From Gordonia rhizosphera NBRC 16068 (GTDB lineage Bacteria; Actinomycetota; Actinomycetes; Mycobacteriales; Mycobacteriaceae), in NCBI RefSeq assembly GCF_000298195.1, contig NZ_BAHC01000121.1, positions 1 through 46,696 of the forward strand: a stretch of DNA of 46,696 nucleotides, written 5' to 3'. A model generated the notes under the pieces. The model did not search any database, was not told the DNA's origin, and saw only the letters and a program-made list of their open reading frames with translations. Positions 8,511-15,880 of the stretch are shown in pieces. Numbering within the stretch: the stretch's first letter is position 1; each line of letters opens with the position of its first letter. Both the position numbers and the translations under genes were made by a program.

Positions 8511-9224
8511 GTGAATACTGTTGATCTCGCGGCCACTGTGACATCCTCCGCGGCGATGCCGGGATTTCTCGACCCCGTCACTCTCCTCGGATACTTCGGG
8601 CCGTGGGCGTTGGCCGGCCTGCTGCTGGTCATAGCTGTGGAATCTGGCATCCTGTTCCCGCTCCTACCCGGCGATTCGTTGCTGTTCGTCGCCGGAATGG
8701 TGATCGCCGCAGGCGGCAAAGACGGGTTGCCGGCATTCGCGTCGCTGTGGCAGGTGCTGATCCTCGCACCGATCGCGGCGATCGTCGGCGCCGAGGTCGG
8801 CTACGTCGTGGGCCGCACCGTCGGTACCCGGTGGTTCGGTCCCGACAAGCGGATTCTCAAACAACGCTACGTCGACGAAGCACACGAGTTCTTCGATCGG
8901 CACGGTCCGATCACGATCTTCCTGGCGCGATTCGTCCCGATCGTGCGTACGATCACCCCGATCGTCGCCGGAGGCGCGGGCATGAGACACCGAGTGTTCT
9001 TGCCCTACAACGTGATAGGAGCTGTCACGTGGGCGTGTGGAGTGACCATGCTGGGATACTGGCTTGGTCAGTTCACGATCGTGCAGAAGCTGATCGAACC
9101 GATCTTCGTGGTGATTGTCGTCGTGTCGGTGATGCCGATGGCGGTAGCCGCATTAAACCGGCGCCGCAGATCATCTCGCCCGGGCCCGGTCACTGCCGTC
9201 GAAAGTTCCTTCAGCAGTTCGTGA
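8511..9224 (+). CDS. DedA family membrane protein
   Basis: An integral membrane protein of about 237 residues. The DedA/VTT signature is clear: an E-S-G-x-x-F-P-L-L-P-G-D entrance helix, then HEFFDRHGPITIFLARFVPIVRT with the conserved Arg and Pro, followed by ITPIVAGGAGM. Family members act in phospholipid scrambling and undecaprenyl-phosphate or proton-coupled transport; the substrate here is unknown. The start is uncertain. TTG at 8499, GTG at 8505 and GTG at 8511 are in frame, none with a ribosome binding site. The last is chosen because TATTGT (8497-8502) sits eight bases before it, as in a leaderless transcript. It converges on the GT39 gene, 17 bases away. Confidence 0.88.
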   Translation: MNTVDLAATVTSSAAMPGFLDPVTLLGYFGPWALAGLLLVIAVESGILFPLLPGDSLLFVAGMVIAAGGKDGLPAFASLWQVLILAPIAAIVGAEVGYVVGRTVGTRWFGPDKRILKQRYVDEAHEFFDRHGPITIFLARFVPIVRTITPIVAGGAGMRHRVFLPYNVIGAVTWACGVTMLGYWLGQFTIVQKLIEPIFVVIVVVSVMPMAVAALNRRRRSSRPGPVTAVESSFSSS

Positions 9225-9241
9225 TCCACTGGTCGTTCAGA

Positions 9242-10762
9242 TCATCGAGATCCCATCCGCTGCCAGATCTGCCACTGCGCTGCGCCGAACCCGGTCTCGT
9301 AGGGGCGCTGCAGGACGAGGTCGTAGCGGCCGGAGGCGCTGAGCTGCTCGGCTAGACGCACATCTAGGTCACCGGTCGGGCCGTAGCGCAGCACGACGGC
9401 GTCGAAGTAGCCGTCACGGATCGCCGCCTCGTACGCGGGCAGTCCGGAGAGGGTGGCGCCCTGCGGATCGGAGTACTCGAAGTACTGCGTACCGATCCAC
9501 TGGTAGGGCTCAGTGACATCGCGCAGGTAGTAGCGGGGCACCTCATGTTCCTCGACAAGATAGCGTCCCGAGTCCGGCCGGACCATGGTGCGCAGCGTCG
9601 AGACGACCTCTGCGCTGTCCGGCCAGTCATGAAACTTGTGCACCGACTGAGTCATCCCGTTCCACACCAGCCCGATGCAGAGCGCGGCGACAATCCCGAC
9701 CCACCACCACGAGCGGGTGCGCAGTAGACCCATCAGCACCACGCCGGCCAGCGGCGCCGCGAACCACAGCCCGAACCCCACATGCTTGTGCAGCGACACC
9801 GCCGTCTGCGCGACCATCTGGTTGACCGGTGCGGCCAATCCCGTCGCCAGCAGCACCGCGGCCAGCAAGATGCGCAGGAACCGCGGGGTCGTGTCGAGTG
9901 GGACCGGTGAGTTCGTCCGGCAGTACAGGACCGCCCCCGCACCGGCGATCAGCATGGCCAGGCCCACGAAGGCTGCGGCGTCCGACGCCACCTCCCATCG
10001 GGTGTCACCACCCGGACTCCGATGCAGGGTCGTGGAGAACATGCCGTCCCAGAGTTGCGGTGCGGCGGCCAGGAACGCCGCCGACAGCGCGGCGACGAGG
10101 CCCGTGACCGTCGCCGCGTGGATCAGCGCCGGGCGACGGCCGCGGTCACGGGCCACCGCGATCGCGGTGACCGCGATCGCCGCCGGGACGTAGAGCAACG
10201 CGGCGTACTTGGTGAAGATGGCGAGCACCAGGACGGGCGGCATGACCGCCAGCGTCGGGAGGGACGAGGTGGACCAGCGGACGCCGATCCACACGGCGAG
10301 TGCCACCAGCAGCAGAGCGGCCGCGTCGTAGGTCGCCAGGCGACCGATGACGAGCGTCGGTTCCGACACCGCGAAAACGAACGCCGCAGCTACCGCCACG
10401 GCGGGATCGAATAGCCGGCGGGCGACGAGGTAGAGCAGCGCGGTGGTCACCAGTGCGCAGATCAGGGACAACGCACGCGCGGCCTCGAGGCCTCCGACAC
10501 CGTCGGCCACCGCCGCGGCCACCGGATACAGGAACGGCGCGCCGGAGAAGTAGCTCGGGTAGTCGTCGTAGGTCGGTGTCCCGTGCAGCCACAGCGCGAG
10601 TACCCGATGTCCGGCGAAGACGTACGTCGCCTCGTCCTGGAACGCGGAGTTCGACAGCCGCAAGGTCAGGGCGGCCTGGAGTACCAGGACACCCACCAGG
10701 GCTGCACCGGTCACTCGGCCGGTGTCCTCCGCTGCTCGCCGCATCGTCGGACATTGAATCAC
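9242..10762 (-). CDS. GT39-like membrane glycosyltransferase
   Basis: A GT-C type enzyme of 506 residues with about eleven to thirteen membrane helices. It would use a polyprenyl-phosphate sugar as donor outside the membrane. The first loop holds FQDEATYVFAGHR, the Asp-Glu pair expected of ArnT/protein-mannosyltransferase relatives. A run DDYPSYFSGAPFLYPV follows, then TYDAAALLLVALA, and a soluble C-terminal tail (about 390-506). The acceptor is not predictable. The start is GTG 10762 or ATG 10744; neither has a convincing ribosome binding site. A fragment nearly identical to codons around 100-116 of this gene lies at 11901-11954, beyond the RES/Xre genes. Confidence 0.8.
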   Translation of the reverse strand: MIQCPTMRRAAEDTGRVTGAALVGVLVLQAALTLRLSNSAFQDEATYVFAGHRVLALWLHGTPTYDDYPSYFSGAPFLYPVAAAVADGVGGLEAARALSLICALVTTALLYLVARRLFDPAVAVAAAFVFAVSEPTLVIGRLATYDAAALLLVALAVWIGVRWSTSSLPTLAVMPPVLVLAIFTKYAALLYVPAAIAVTAIAVARDRGRRPALIHAATVTGLVAALSAAFLAAAPQLWDGMFSTTLHRSPGGDTRWEVASDAAAFVGLAMLIAGAGAVLYCRTNSPVPLDTTPRFLRILLAAVLLATGLAAPVNQMVAQTAVSLHKHVGFGLWFAAPLAGVVLMGLLRTRSWWWVGIVAALCIGLVWNGMTQSVHKFHDWPDSAEVVSTLRTMVRPDSGRYLVEEHEVPRYYLRDVTEPYQWIGTQYFEYSDPQGATLSGLPAYEAAIRDGYFDAVVLRYGPTGDLDVRLAEQLSASGRYDLVLQRPYETGFGAAQWQIWQRMGSR

Positions 10763-10838
10763 CTGCGTCGGTCAGGCGGCGCCGACGGTGGTGGAGAACG
10801 ACGACATCGGCCCGGGCCGCGGCTGTGGACACGAGGCT

Positions 10839-10865
10839 TTGCCCAACGCAATCGTTGGGTAGAGT
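10839..10865 (+). promoter_or_regulatory. RES/Xre promoter with operator palindrome
   Basis: TTGCCC (10839-10844) and TAGAGT (10860-10865) bracket a perfect inverted repeat, CCCAACG at 10842-10848 and CGTTGGG at 10853-10859. The GTG start at 10872 lies six bases past the -10 box, so the message is probably leaderless. The palindrome fills the spacer, where a bound antitoxin would block polymerase. Confidence 0.5.
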
Positions 10866-10871
10866 TGTGCT

Positions 10872-11327
10872 GTGGATTCCCAACGCGACCCCGCGGTTCG
10901 TGCGACCGCGAAGAAGACCGCAGCCGAGCCGCAAGCCTCGGCAAAGATGACCGCAGTGAAGAAGGTCGGCGCCGCCACCGCGCGGGTGGCGGCCGATGAT
11001 CCGTGGGCAGCGTTCAGGGTCCAAGCTCTGACCAGCGTCTTCACGGGTCGCGAACTCGCGGATTTCGCCGGCGTCAGTCCGTCTCAACCTTCTCGATGGG
11101 CCTCGGGACACGAGCGGCCCGGCCCAAGCGCGGCGGCCGCACTGATCGACCTCGAGCACATCGTGGCGCGAACTCGACTGATCTGGGGCCCCGACGCGGC
11201 CCGGGTGTGGGTGACCAGCCCGAATGTCTATCTCGGTGGCGCACTACCGATCGATGTGCTGCGCATGGACGGACCCTCGCGCGTGCTGGAAGCATTGGAT
11301 GGGGAAATGTGGGGCGGCGCGGCCTGA
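10872..11327 (+). CDS. Xre/MbcA/ParS-type antitoxin
   Basis: The antitoxin of a RES-Xre module, 151 residues. The first 45 residues are Lys/Ala-rich and probably disordered. A helix-turn-helix follows (about 56-80, FTGRELADFAGVSPSQPSRW). The C-terminal part, ARVWVTSPNVYLGGALPIDVLRMDG, is the Xre/MbcA/ParS toxin-binding segment that reaches into the RES active site. Antitoxins of this family bind and neutralise the toxin and repress their own promoter; the palindrome at 10842-10859 is the likely operator. The toxin gene starts three bases after the stop. The closest known pair by architecture is mycobacterial MbcTA. Confidence 0.85.
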   Translation: MDSQRDPAVRATAKKTAAEPQASAKMTAVKKVGAATARVAADDPWAAFRVQALTSVFTGRELADFAGVSPSQPSRWASGHERPGPSAAAALIDLEHIVARTRLIWGPDAARVWVTSPNVYLGGALPIDVLRMDGPSRVLEALDGEMWGGAA

Positions 11328-11330
11328 GCG

Positions 11331-11885
11331 ATGCTGGTCTATCGGGTCTTTCCCTACCTGGATACCGCAGCCCCCGGCCAACCGGGACACCCGCTCTATG
11401 AGCATCGCCCTCAGCGCGGTGGCAGGATCGATCATCCCGACTACTACGTCTGGTATGTCGCCCGCCAACCCGAGGCCGCGTGTGGCGAGACGTTCGGCAA
11501 CATGTCTCTGTGGACCGATGACATGTTCGAGTTCCCGAGCATGCCGGGCGCGCGCAGGGCGCTCGGAACCTACTCTCTCCCCGACGATCTGCGGATCTGC
11601 GATCTCGACGATCCTTCTCGACTCGCGGACCTCCGGTTGCGGCCGACGCAGGTCATCGCGCGGAATCTCGCGGCGACGTCGGCGTGGGGGCACCGGATCT
11701 GGTCGGAGCGAACACCGGCGATCGATGGCCGAAGATGGAACGCGGTGCAGTGGTGGTCGTTTCATCGGCCGACGTGGACCGTCGTGGCGAGCTGGGAGCG
11801 ACCGAGGCTGGTGTCCGTTGACTCGCTGGATCTGACGCATCCAGCGATCGCTGATGCGGCGACCGCGCTCTACCGCGTTCTGTGA
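11331..11885 (+). CDS. RES-domain NAD+-degrading toxin
   Basis: A 184-residue RES-domain protein. The family consumes NAD+ (MbcT is an NAD+ phosphorylase), which stops growth unless the partner antitoxin is present. The family's Arg-Glu-Ser pattern is visible: Arg5 in VYRVF, Glu53 in ACGETFG, and later Ser/Trp residues in WGHRIWSE and WWSFHR. The length and order of motifs are normal, and no frame damage is seen, so the module is probably functional. Within 15 bases after its stop begins a 54-base relic of the GT39 gene. Confidence 0.87.
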   Translation: MLVYRVFPYLDTAAPGQPGHPLYEHRPQRGGRIDHPDYYVWYVARQPEAACGETFGNMSLWTDDMFEFPSMPGARRALGTYSLPDDLRICDLDDPSRLADLRLRPTQVIARNLAATSAWGHRIWSERTPAIDGRRWNAVQWWSFHRPTWTVVASWERPRLVSVDSLDLTHPAIADAATALYRVL

Positions 11886-11900
11886 TGGTGGTCCCCGGCT

Positions 11901-11954
11901 CAGCCGGCGGGCGACGAGGTAGAGCAGCACGGTGGTCGCGAGCGACGACATCAG
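11901..11954 (-). pseudogene. Fragment of a GT39 gene
   Basis: The plus strand AGCCGGCGGGCGACGAGGTAG and what follows match 10413-10465 inside the intact GT39 gene, with 27 consecutive identical bases and a few changes after that. The minus strand translates as SLATTVLLYLVARRL, against CALVTTALLYLVARRL in the intact gene. No more of the gene is found on either side. It marks an old duplication or recombination point between the two toxin-antitoxin modules. Confidence 0.7.
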
Positions 11955-11981
11955 CGTCTACGGTTTACCACCGGTGGGACC

Positions 11982-12203
11982 ATGTATGGCATGGCCAAAA
12001 CCACCTTGTACCTTCCGGATGACCTGAAGCGGGCTATCGAACTCGAAGCGCGCCGGCGATCGATTCCGGAGGCCGAGATCGTCCGGCAAGCATTGCGAAA
12101 AGCTCTGAGCGGTAACACACCTCGACCTCAAGGTGCGTTGTTTTCAGGCAATGAACCCATTGCTGAGCGTGTCGACGAACTGCTGGAGGGTTTCGGCGAG
12201 TGA
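11982..12203 (+). CDS. vapB: VapB-like ribbon-helix-helix antitoxin
   Basis: A 73-residue (or 70 from the ATG at 11991) CopG/RHH protein. KTTLYLPDDLKRAIELEARRR gives the DNA-binding strand and first helix, IPEAEIVRQALRKAL the second helix, and the tail GALFSGNEPIAERVDELLEGFGE would wrap the toxin. VapB proteins inhibit VapC and repress the operon. A possible -10 box TACGGT is at 11959-11964. The stop overlaps the GTG of the toxin frame by four bases (GTGA). Because that toxin frame is broken, the antitoxin may now be without a job. Confidence 0.82.
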   Translation: MYGMAKTTLYLPDDLKRAIELEARRRSIPEAEIVRQALRKALSGNTPRPQGALFSGNEPIAERVDELLEGFGE

Positions 12204-12605
12204 TCGTCGACACGAGCACTGCTGGCCTACTTCGACGCAGCTGAACCGCAACATGAAGCTGTCTCGATGGTGATCGATGCATCCGATGAACCCTTGATCG
12301 TCTCGTCGTACATCGTGGGCGAGCTCGACTACCTCGTGCTGACTCGCCATGGCTCTCAGATCGAGCGCATCGTGCTTGATGAACTGACGTCGGGTGCGTG
12401 GGAACTCGCCGTCATGTCGCGCGAGCGGTTGTCGGCCGCTTCGGCGATCGTTCGCCAGTATTCCGACGTACCCGTCGGTGTCGCCGACGCGTCGATCATC
12501 GTCTTGGCCGATGTGTATCAGACCAGGACGGTCGCCACTCTCGATCATCGACACTTCACCGTCCTCCGCCTCGGGGACGGTTCGGTGCCATTGATCATTC
12601 CGTAA
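12200..12605 (+). pseudogene. vapC: Frameshifted VapC-like PIN-domain toxin
   Basis: A PIN-domain ribonuclease gene that starts in one frame and continues in another. From the GTG at 12200 the reading is VIVDTS, with the first catalytic Asp, and then it goes to a stop at 12242-12244. From 12216 a second frame continues ALLAYFDAAEPQHEAV and runs to the stop at 12605, with the remaining acidic residues in IVGELDYL, VGVADASI and TLDHRHF. AGCA at 12215-12218 looks like AGCGCA with GC deleted; losing the one extra A would also rejoin the frames. The longest uninterrupted product starts at ATG 12267 and would lack the first Asp, so the toxin is probably dead. Confidence 0.75.
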
Positions 12606-12696
12606 ACCGGGCTGCCGAAACCATCGCGATCACCCGCGCCCTCCACCCACACCCGGGCCCTCCGCCCCTCAACACCACCCGTGGCAGTATCAACGC

Positions 12697-13566
12697 GTGG
12701 CAACCCCGAAGCAGTGGTTAGAGGGCGCACGTCCGCGGACGCTGCCCAACGCCGTCGCGCCCGTCGTCGCCGGTGTCGGTGCGGTCCAGGTGCTCGGCGA
12801 TGTCGTCTGGTGGAAGGCAGCGCTCGCGCTGATCGTCGCGATGGCGCTGATCATCGGCGTCAACTACGCCAACGACTACTCCGACGGCATCCGCGGCACC
12901 GACGACGACCGCGTCGGTCCGATGCGACTGGTCGGCTCGGGCGCGGCGTCGCCCGGCGCGGTCAAGCGTGCCGCGTTCATCTGTTTCGGCGTCGGCGCGG
13001 TGTGCGGGCTGGCGCTGGCGATCACCACCGCGTGGTGGCTGATCGTCGTCGGCGCGATCTGCATCGCCGGTGCCTGGTTCTACACCGGCGGCAAGCGCCC
13101 CTACGGCTATATCGGCCTCGGCGAGATCGCCGTGTTCGTGTTCTTCGGTCTCGTCGCCGTACTCGGCACCCAGTATGTGGTCAGCGACCGCGTCGACTGG
13201 GTCGGTCTGGTGTGTGCCGTCGCGGTGGGCTCGATCTCCACCGCTGTGCTGGTGGTCAACAATCTCCGCGACATCCCCACCGACACCGAATCCGGGAAGA
13301 CGACCCTCGCTGTCCGGCTGGGCGATCCGTCGACGCGCATCCTCTTCGGTGTGCTGCTGTTCATGCCGGCAGTGATGACCCTCGTGCTGATCGCGGCGAC
13401 TCCGTGGGCGCTGCTCGGCCTCCTGGCGTTGCCGCTGTTGTGGGCGGCGCTGCTCCCGGTCCGCCGCGGAGCAATTGGACCGCGACTGATCCCGTCGCTT
13501 GCGGTCACCGGTCAGGCGATGCTCGTGTGGGCGGTCCTCACGGCCGTCGGACTGCTGGTGGGATAG
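12697..13566 (+). CDS. menA: 1,4-dihydroxy-2-naphthoate polyprenyltransferase MenA
   Basis: A UbiA-family membrane enzyme of 289 residues that attaches the polyprenyl tail to 1,4-dihydroxy-2-naphthoate, giving demethylmenaquinone. The first Asp-rich motif, [14 protein letters not shown] (59-72), binds Mg-diphosphate. The second is [14 protein letters not shown] (about 188-201). Eight or nine membrane helices are evident, and the length is normal. It starts with GTG with no ribosome binding site and CAGTAT six bases earlier, so it may be leaderless. It stands alone, with no other men gene in the window. Confidence 0.93.
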   Translation: MATPKQWLEGARPRTLPNAVAPVVAGVGAVQVLGDVVWWKAALALIVAMALIIGVNYANDYSDGIRGTDDDRVGPMRLVGSGAASPGAVKRAAFICFGVGAVCGLALAITTAWWLIVVGAICIAGAWFYTGGKRPYGYIGLGEIAVFVFFGLVAVLGTQYVVSDRVDWVGLVCAVAVGSISTAVLVVNNLRDIPTDTESGKTTLAVRLGDPSTRILFGVLLFMPAVMTLVLIAATPWALLGLLALPLLWAALLPVRRGAIGPRLIPSLAVTGQAMLVWAVLTAVGLLVG

Positions 13567-13606
13567 CCGCCCAACACGTGAACGGCTGATCGGGGATACT
13601 CGCGGA

Positions 13607-13939
13607 ATGCGCGCGCCCGACCTCTTCCACGCATTGGTACTGCTCAATCTGTTGTTTGCGTGCGGGCTGTGGACGCTGCTGCGGCCGAGTCTGCCGGCGG
13701 CATCGGCGCTCACCATCGTCTCGACCGCGTGGGTGATCTGGAACAAGCCGCTCGAGGGTGACCTCATCGTCCCGATCATCGAACGTCACGGCGTGACCGA
13801 GTCCGACCTCCTGGCGCTCGCGGGGTTCGTGATCGCGGTCTGGGCCGTAACCCGGGTGACTCGCAGGCCGCGTCACCCCCAGCCGGTACAGCCGCGCACT
13901 GTCGACACGGGGACGTGGCGGATCGGTCCGCACGGCTGA
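13607..13939 (+). CDS. Small two-helix membrane protein, copy A
   Basis: A protein of 110 residues that I do not recognise. It has a first hydrophobic helix FHALVLLNLLFACGLWTLL, a second around SALTIVSTAWVIWN, a third hydrophobic stretch LLALAGFVIAVWAV, and a basic tail. It is a clear paralogue of the next gene: FHAL-LLNLLFACGLWTLLRPS, AWVIWN, ITESDLLA and VTESDLLA are shared. The ATG follows GATACT (13595-13600) by six bases, so it is probably leaderless. It sits 40 bases after menA. Confidence 0.65.
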   Translation: MRAPDLFHALVLLNLLFACGLWTLLRPSLPAASALTIVSTAWVIWNKPLEGDLIVPIIERHGVTESDLLALAGFVIAVWAVTRVTRRPRHPQPVQPRTVDTGTWRIGPHG

Positions 13940-13980
13940 CGGCGATACCCCGGAACAGATCTTCCGGGATACTGGACGGG

Positions 13981-14277
13981 GTGCGCGCATCCGATCCGTT
14001 CCATGCCCTGATCCTGCTGAACCTGCTGTTCGCGTGTGGGCTGTGGACGCTGCTGCGCCCGAGCGTCCGGGCCGCTGCGGTGCTCGCCATGGTGTCGGTG
14101 GCGTGGGTCATCTGGAACGGTCCGATTGAGGGCGCGACCCTCATCCGCTTCACGTCAGGTCACGGGATCACCGAATCGGACCTGCTCGCGGTGGTCGGGC
14201 TCGTCATCGCAGGGGTGACGGTGAAACGGGTACAGTCCGAGCGGGAATCGTCGGCGCTGGCGCGCGATGAGCGATGA
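13981..14277 (+). CDS. Small two-helix membrane protein, copy B
   Basis: The 98-residue paralogue of the preceding gene, starting with GTG seven bases after GATACT (13968-13973), so both the gene and its promoter were duplicated. It has the same three hydrophobic stretches and lacks the long basic tail of copy A. The last 74 bases overlap the convergent LuxR-type gene. The function is unknown. Confidence 0.62.
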   Translation: MRASDPFHALILLNLLFACGLWTLLRPSVRAAAVLAMVSVAWVIWNGPIEGATLIRFTSGHGITESDLLAVVGLVIAGVTVKRVQSERESSALARDER

Positions 14278-14656
14278 CCCGGACACCGCGGTCGCGCCGG
14301 GCCGCGTCCAGCGAGTGGCATAACCTCGGGGCGATGTCGCCCTCGGCCCCCGCGGCCATCGGCACCTCGGACTCGGCCGGCATGACCCCGTCGACCCTCT
14401 GCGCGACCTCGTTCAACGTGATGTAGCCGTCCTCGATCGCGCGGATGAGCAGCGCGATCTTGGTACCGGCCGGCCGGCCGGCATCCTCGTACTTGCCCCG
14501 AATCCGTGCCAGGTGGGTCTGCACGGTGGCGGCGCTGATGAACAGGGCCTGACCGACTTCCCGTTTGGAGTCACAGACCAGCCACTGCGTCAGGACCTCG
14601 ATCTCGCGGTCACTGAGCAGACTGGGTGTGCGGTGCTGACTGGGAAGGGGGTTCAT
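14204..14656 (-). CDS. LuxR-type HTH protein without receiver domain
   Basis: A 150-residue DNA-binding protein. Residues about 11-75 form a LuxR HTH (LLSDREIEVLTQWL, then FISAATVQTHLARIRGKYEDAGR), very close in sequence to the C-terminal domain of the regulator at 30897-31544, down to the following AIxDGxIT. The phospho-receiver that should come first is absent. The rest, from VDGVMPAESE onward, is Ala/Pro/Arg-rich and unlike any domain. GAGGAG (14665-14670) lies eight bases before the ATG; a GTG at 14659 is in frame too. It lies downstream of signalling unit 1, which has lost its own regulator, so it may be the output of that unit, but a receiver-less protein could not be phosphorylated in the usual way. 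Confidence 0.75.
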   Translation of the reverse strand: MNPLPSQHRTPSLLSDREIEVLTQWLVCDSKREVGQALFISAATVQTHLARIRGKYEDAGRPAGTKIALLIRAIEDGYITLNEVAQRVDGVMPAESEVPMAAGAEGDIAPRLCHSLDAARRDRGVRVIAHRAPAPTIPARTVPVSPSPLR

Positions 14657-14697
14657 CACGGCATCTCCTCACTGCTGAACGGGTCGAATCTCAATTC

Positions 14698-14712
14698 ACA
14701 AAGATTCTTTGT
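14698..14712. promoter_or_regulatory. AT-rich palindrome upstream of the LuxR-type gene
   Basis: ACAAAGA-T-TCTTTGT is a perfect 15-base palindrome 42-56 bases before the ATG of the minus-strand LuxR-type gene, overlapping its likely promoter (TTACAA on the minus strand next to it). AT-rich symmetry in a high-GC genome suggests an operator, perhaps for autoregulation. Confidence 0.45.
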
Positions 14713-14745
14713 AAGACGCTACGGACGCGGTCCGACAGAAAACAG

Positions 14746-14789
14746 CCATATCTTTGGGGGTCCCCCGAACGGGTGCCCCCAAAATATGG
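14746..14789 (-). terminator. Intrinsic terminator of signalling unit 1
   Basis: CCATAT (14746-14751) pairs with ATATGG (14784-14789), TTTGGGGG (14753-14760) with CCCCCAAA (14776-14783), and CCC with GGG around GAAC. On the minus strand it begins eight bases after the stop of the partner protein gene and is followed by a T-rich run (TGTTTTCTG). Confidence 0.7.
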
Positions 14790-14797
14790 GGCTTGTG

Positions 14798-15880
14798 TCA
14801 GCTGAACGATTGAACCGAGCCGGACTGGTCGATCTCCGATCGGGTGCTCGAGCCGTCCGCCCGACGATGCAGCACCGACGCCGCGATCGGCCGATCCGGC
14901 GACGACACCCGGACGTAGATCTGACCTTCGTCGGCCCCGTCGAGGACGGTGGTCGCCAGCCCGCTGACCGCCTCCGCCACCCGCGGGTCGATCTGCGCCT
15001 CCGCGTCGGCCACGGTCACGTCCGGACGCGAGTCGTCGATGAACACCACCTCGACACCATGGGTGCGCGCCCGATACGCCGGTTCGTCGAGATCGAGCGT
15101 CGACATCAGCGGCGCCCGCAACCGATCCCGCAGATGTGCCTCCAACAGCGCACACTCCCGACGTTCCTCGGTCGTCAACTCCTCCCCCGAGGCGATCCGC
15201 TCCAACATCGGCCGCGCCAGGTGGTCGAGGGTCCGGACCTGACTCGCCCGTTCCTCGGCGGCCGCGGACTCCGCGGACAACCGCCCGACCTGGGTGATGG
15301 TCTGGGCGCGCAACTCGAACACCTCCTTGGCCGCGGGCCGCAGGGTGAAGGAGAACAGTGTGGCCATGATCAGCGGCGCGGCGTCAATGGCGACGACCGA
15401 AACAGCGGTACCCAGTGGCGACTGTCCCGTCGCATGCCCCCACACACCGAAGACGACGGCCTCCACGGCAAGGCCGATCCACGGGGCAACGCGTCGTCCG
15501 CGCACGATCATGAAGCAGTACACCCCGACCGCACCGGCGTGCGTCCAGACCATCAGCACCGACGTCGCCCACTCCGCCGGGGAGACCGACACCGCACAGA
15601 CGCACGCGAGCGGACCGGATGCGGTCAACGCGACGGTCGGCCACGGTGGGAGCGGATCGCCGGGCACCACGATGATCGCGACCGCGGCGGCGGACAGCGC
15701 CAGACCGCCGACGATGACCGGCCAGATCGCGGACACGCCGGAGAATGTGGACACGATGGCAATCCATGTCGCAGCGAGGAAGCCGCCGAGGACGAACCAC
15801 GCACCCGGCTGGCGCATCCCCAGAAGGTCGCGGACATCCTCGTGTTGCTGGGTCGGTTCCCCGCTCTGGCCGCCGGTCAC
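14798..15880 (-). CDS. Kinase-partner membrane protein, unit 1 (degenerate HATPase-like)
   Basis: A 360-residue membrane protein with about six helices in residues 25-200, then a cytoplasmic part. The cytoplasmic part has a coiled-coil-like segment (TQVGRLSAESAAAEERASQVRT), a helix pair around LDHLARPMLERIASGE and EERRECALLEAHLRDRLRAP, and a C-terminal alpha/beta domain (GVEVVFIDDSRP...AVSGLATTVLDGADEGQIYVRVS). That is the layout of a histidine kinase with no phospho-His motif and no N, G1 or G2 boxes, so it should not bind ATP normally. The GTG start overlaps the kinase stop by four bases. Its C-terminal part is nearly identical to that of unit 2 and corresponds to residues 390-754 of the fused kinase at 31541-33805. 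It probably forms a complex with the kinase. Confidence 0.7.
   Translation of the reverse strand: MTGGQSGEPTQQHEDVRDLLGMRQPGAWFVLGGFLAATWIAIVSTFSGVSAIWPVIVGGLALSAAAVAIIVVPGDPLPPWPTVALTASGPLACVCAVSVSPAEWATSVLMVWTHAGAVGVYCFMIVRGRRVAPWIGLAVEAVVFGVWGHATGQSPLGTAVSVVAIDAAPLIMATLFSFTLRPAAKEVFELRAQTITQVGRLSAESAAAEERASQVRTLDHLARPMLERIASGEELTTEERRECALLEAHLRDRLRAPLMSTLDLDEPAYRARTHGVEVVFIDDSRPDVTVADAEAQIDPRVAEAVSGLATTVLDGADEGQIYVRVSSPDRPIAASVLHRRADGSSTRSEIDQSGSVQSFS

Noticed and set aside
12267..12605. Intact short PIN protein from ATG 12267
   Set aside because: It would lack the first strand and the catalytic Asp, and the missing part is present just upstream in another frame.
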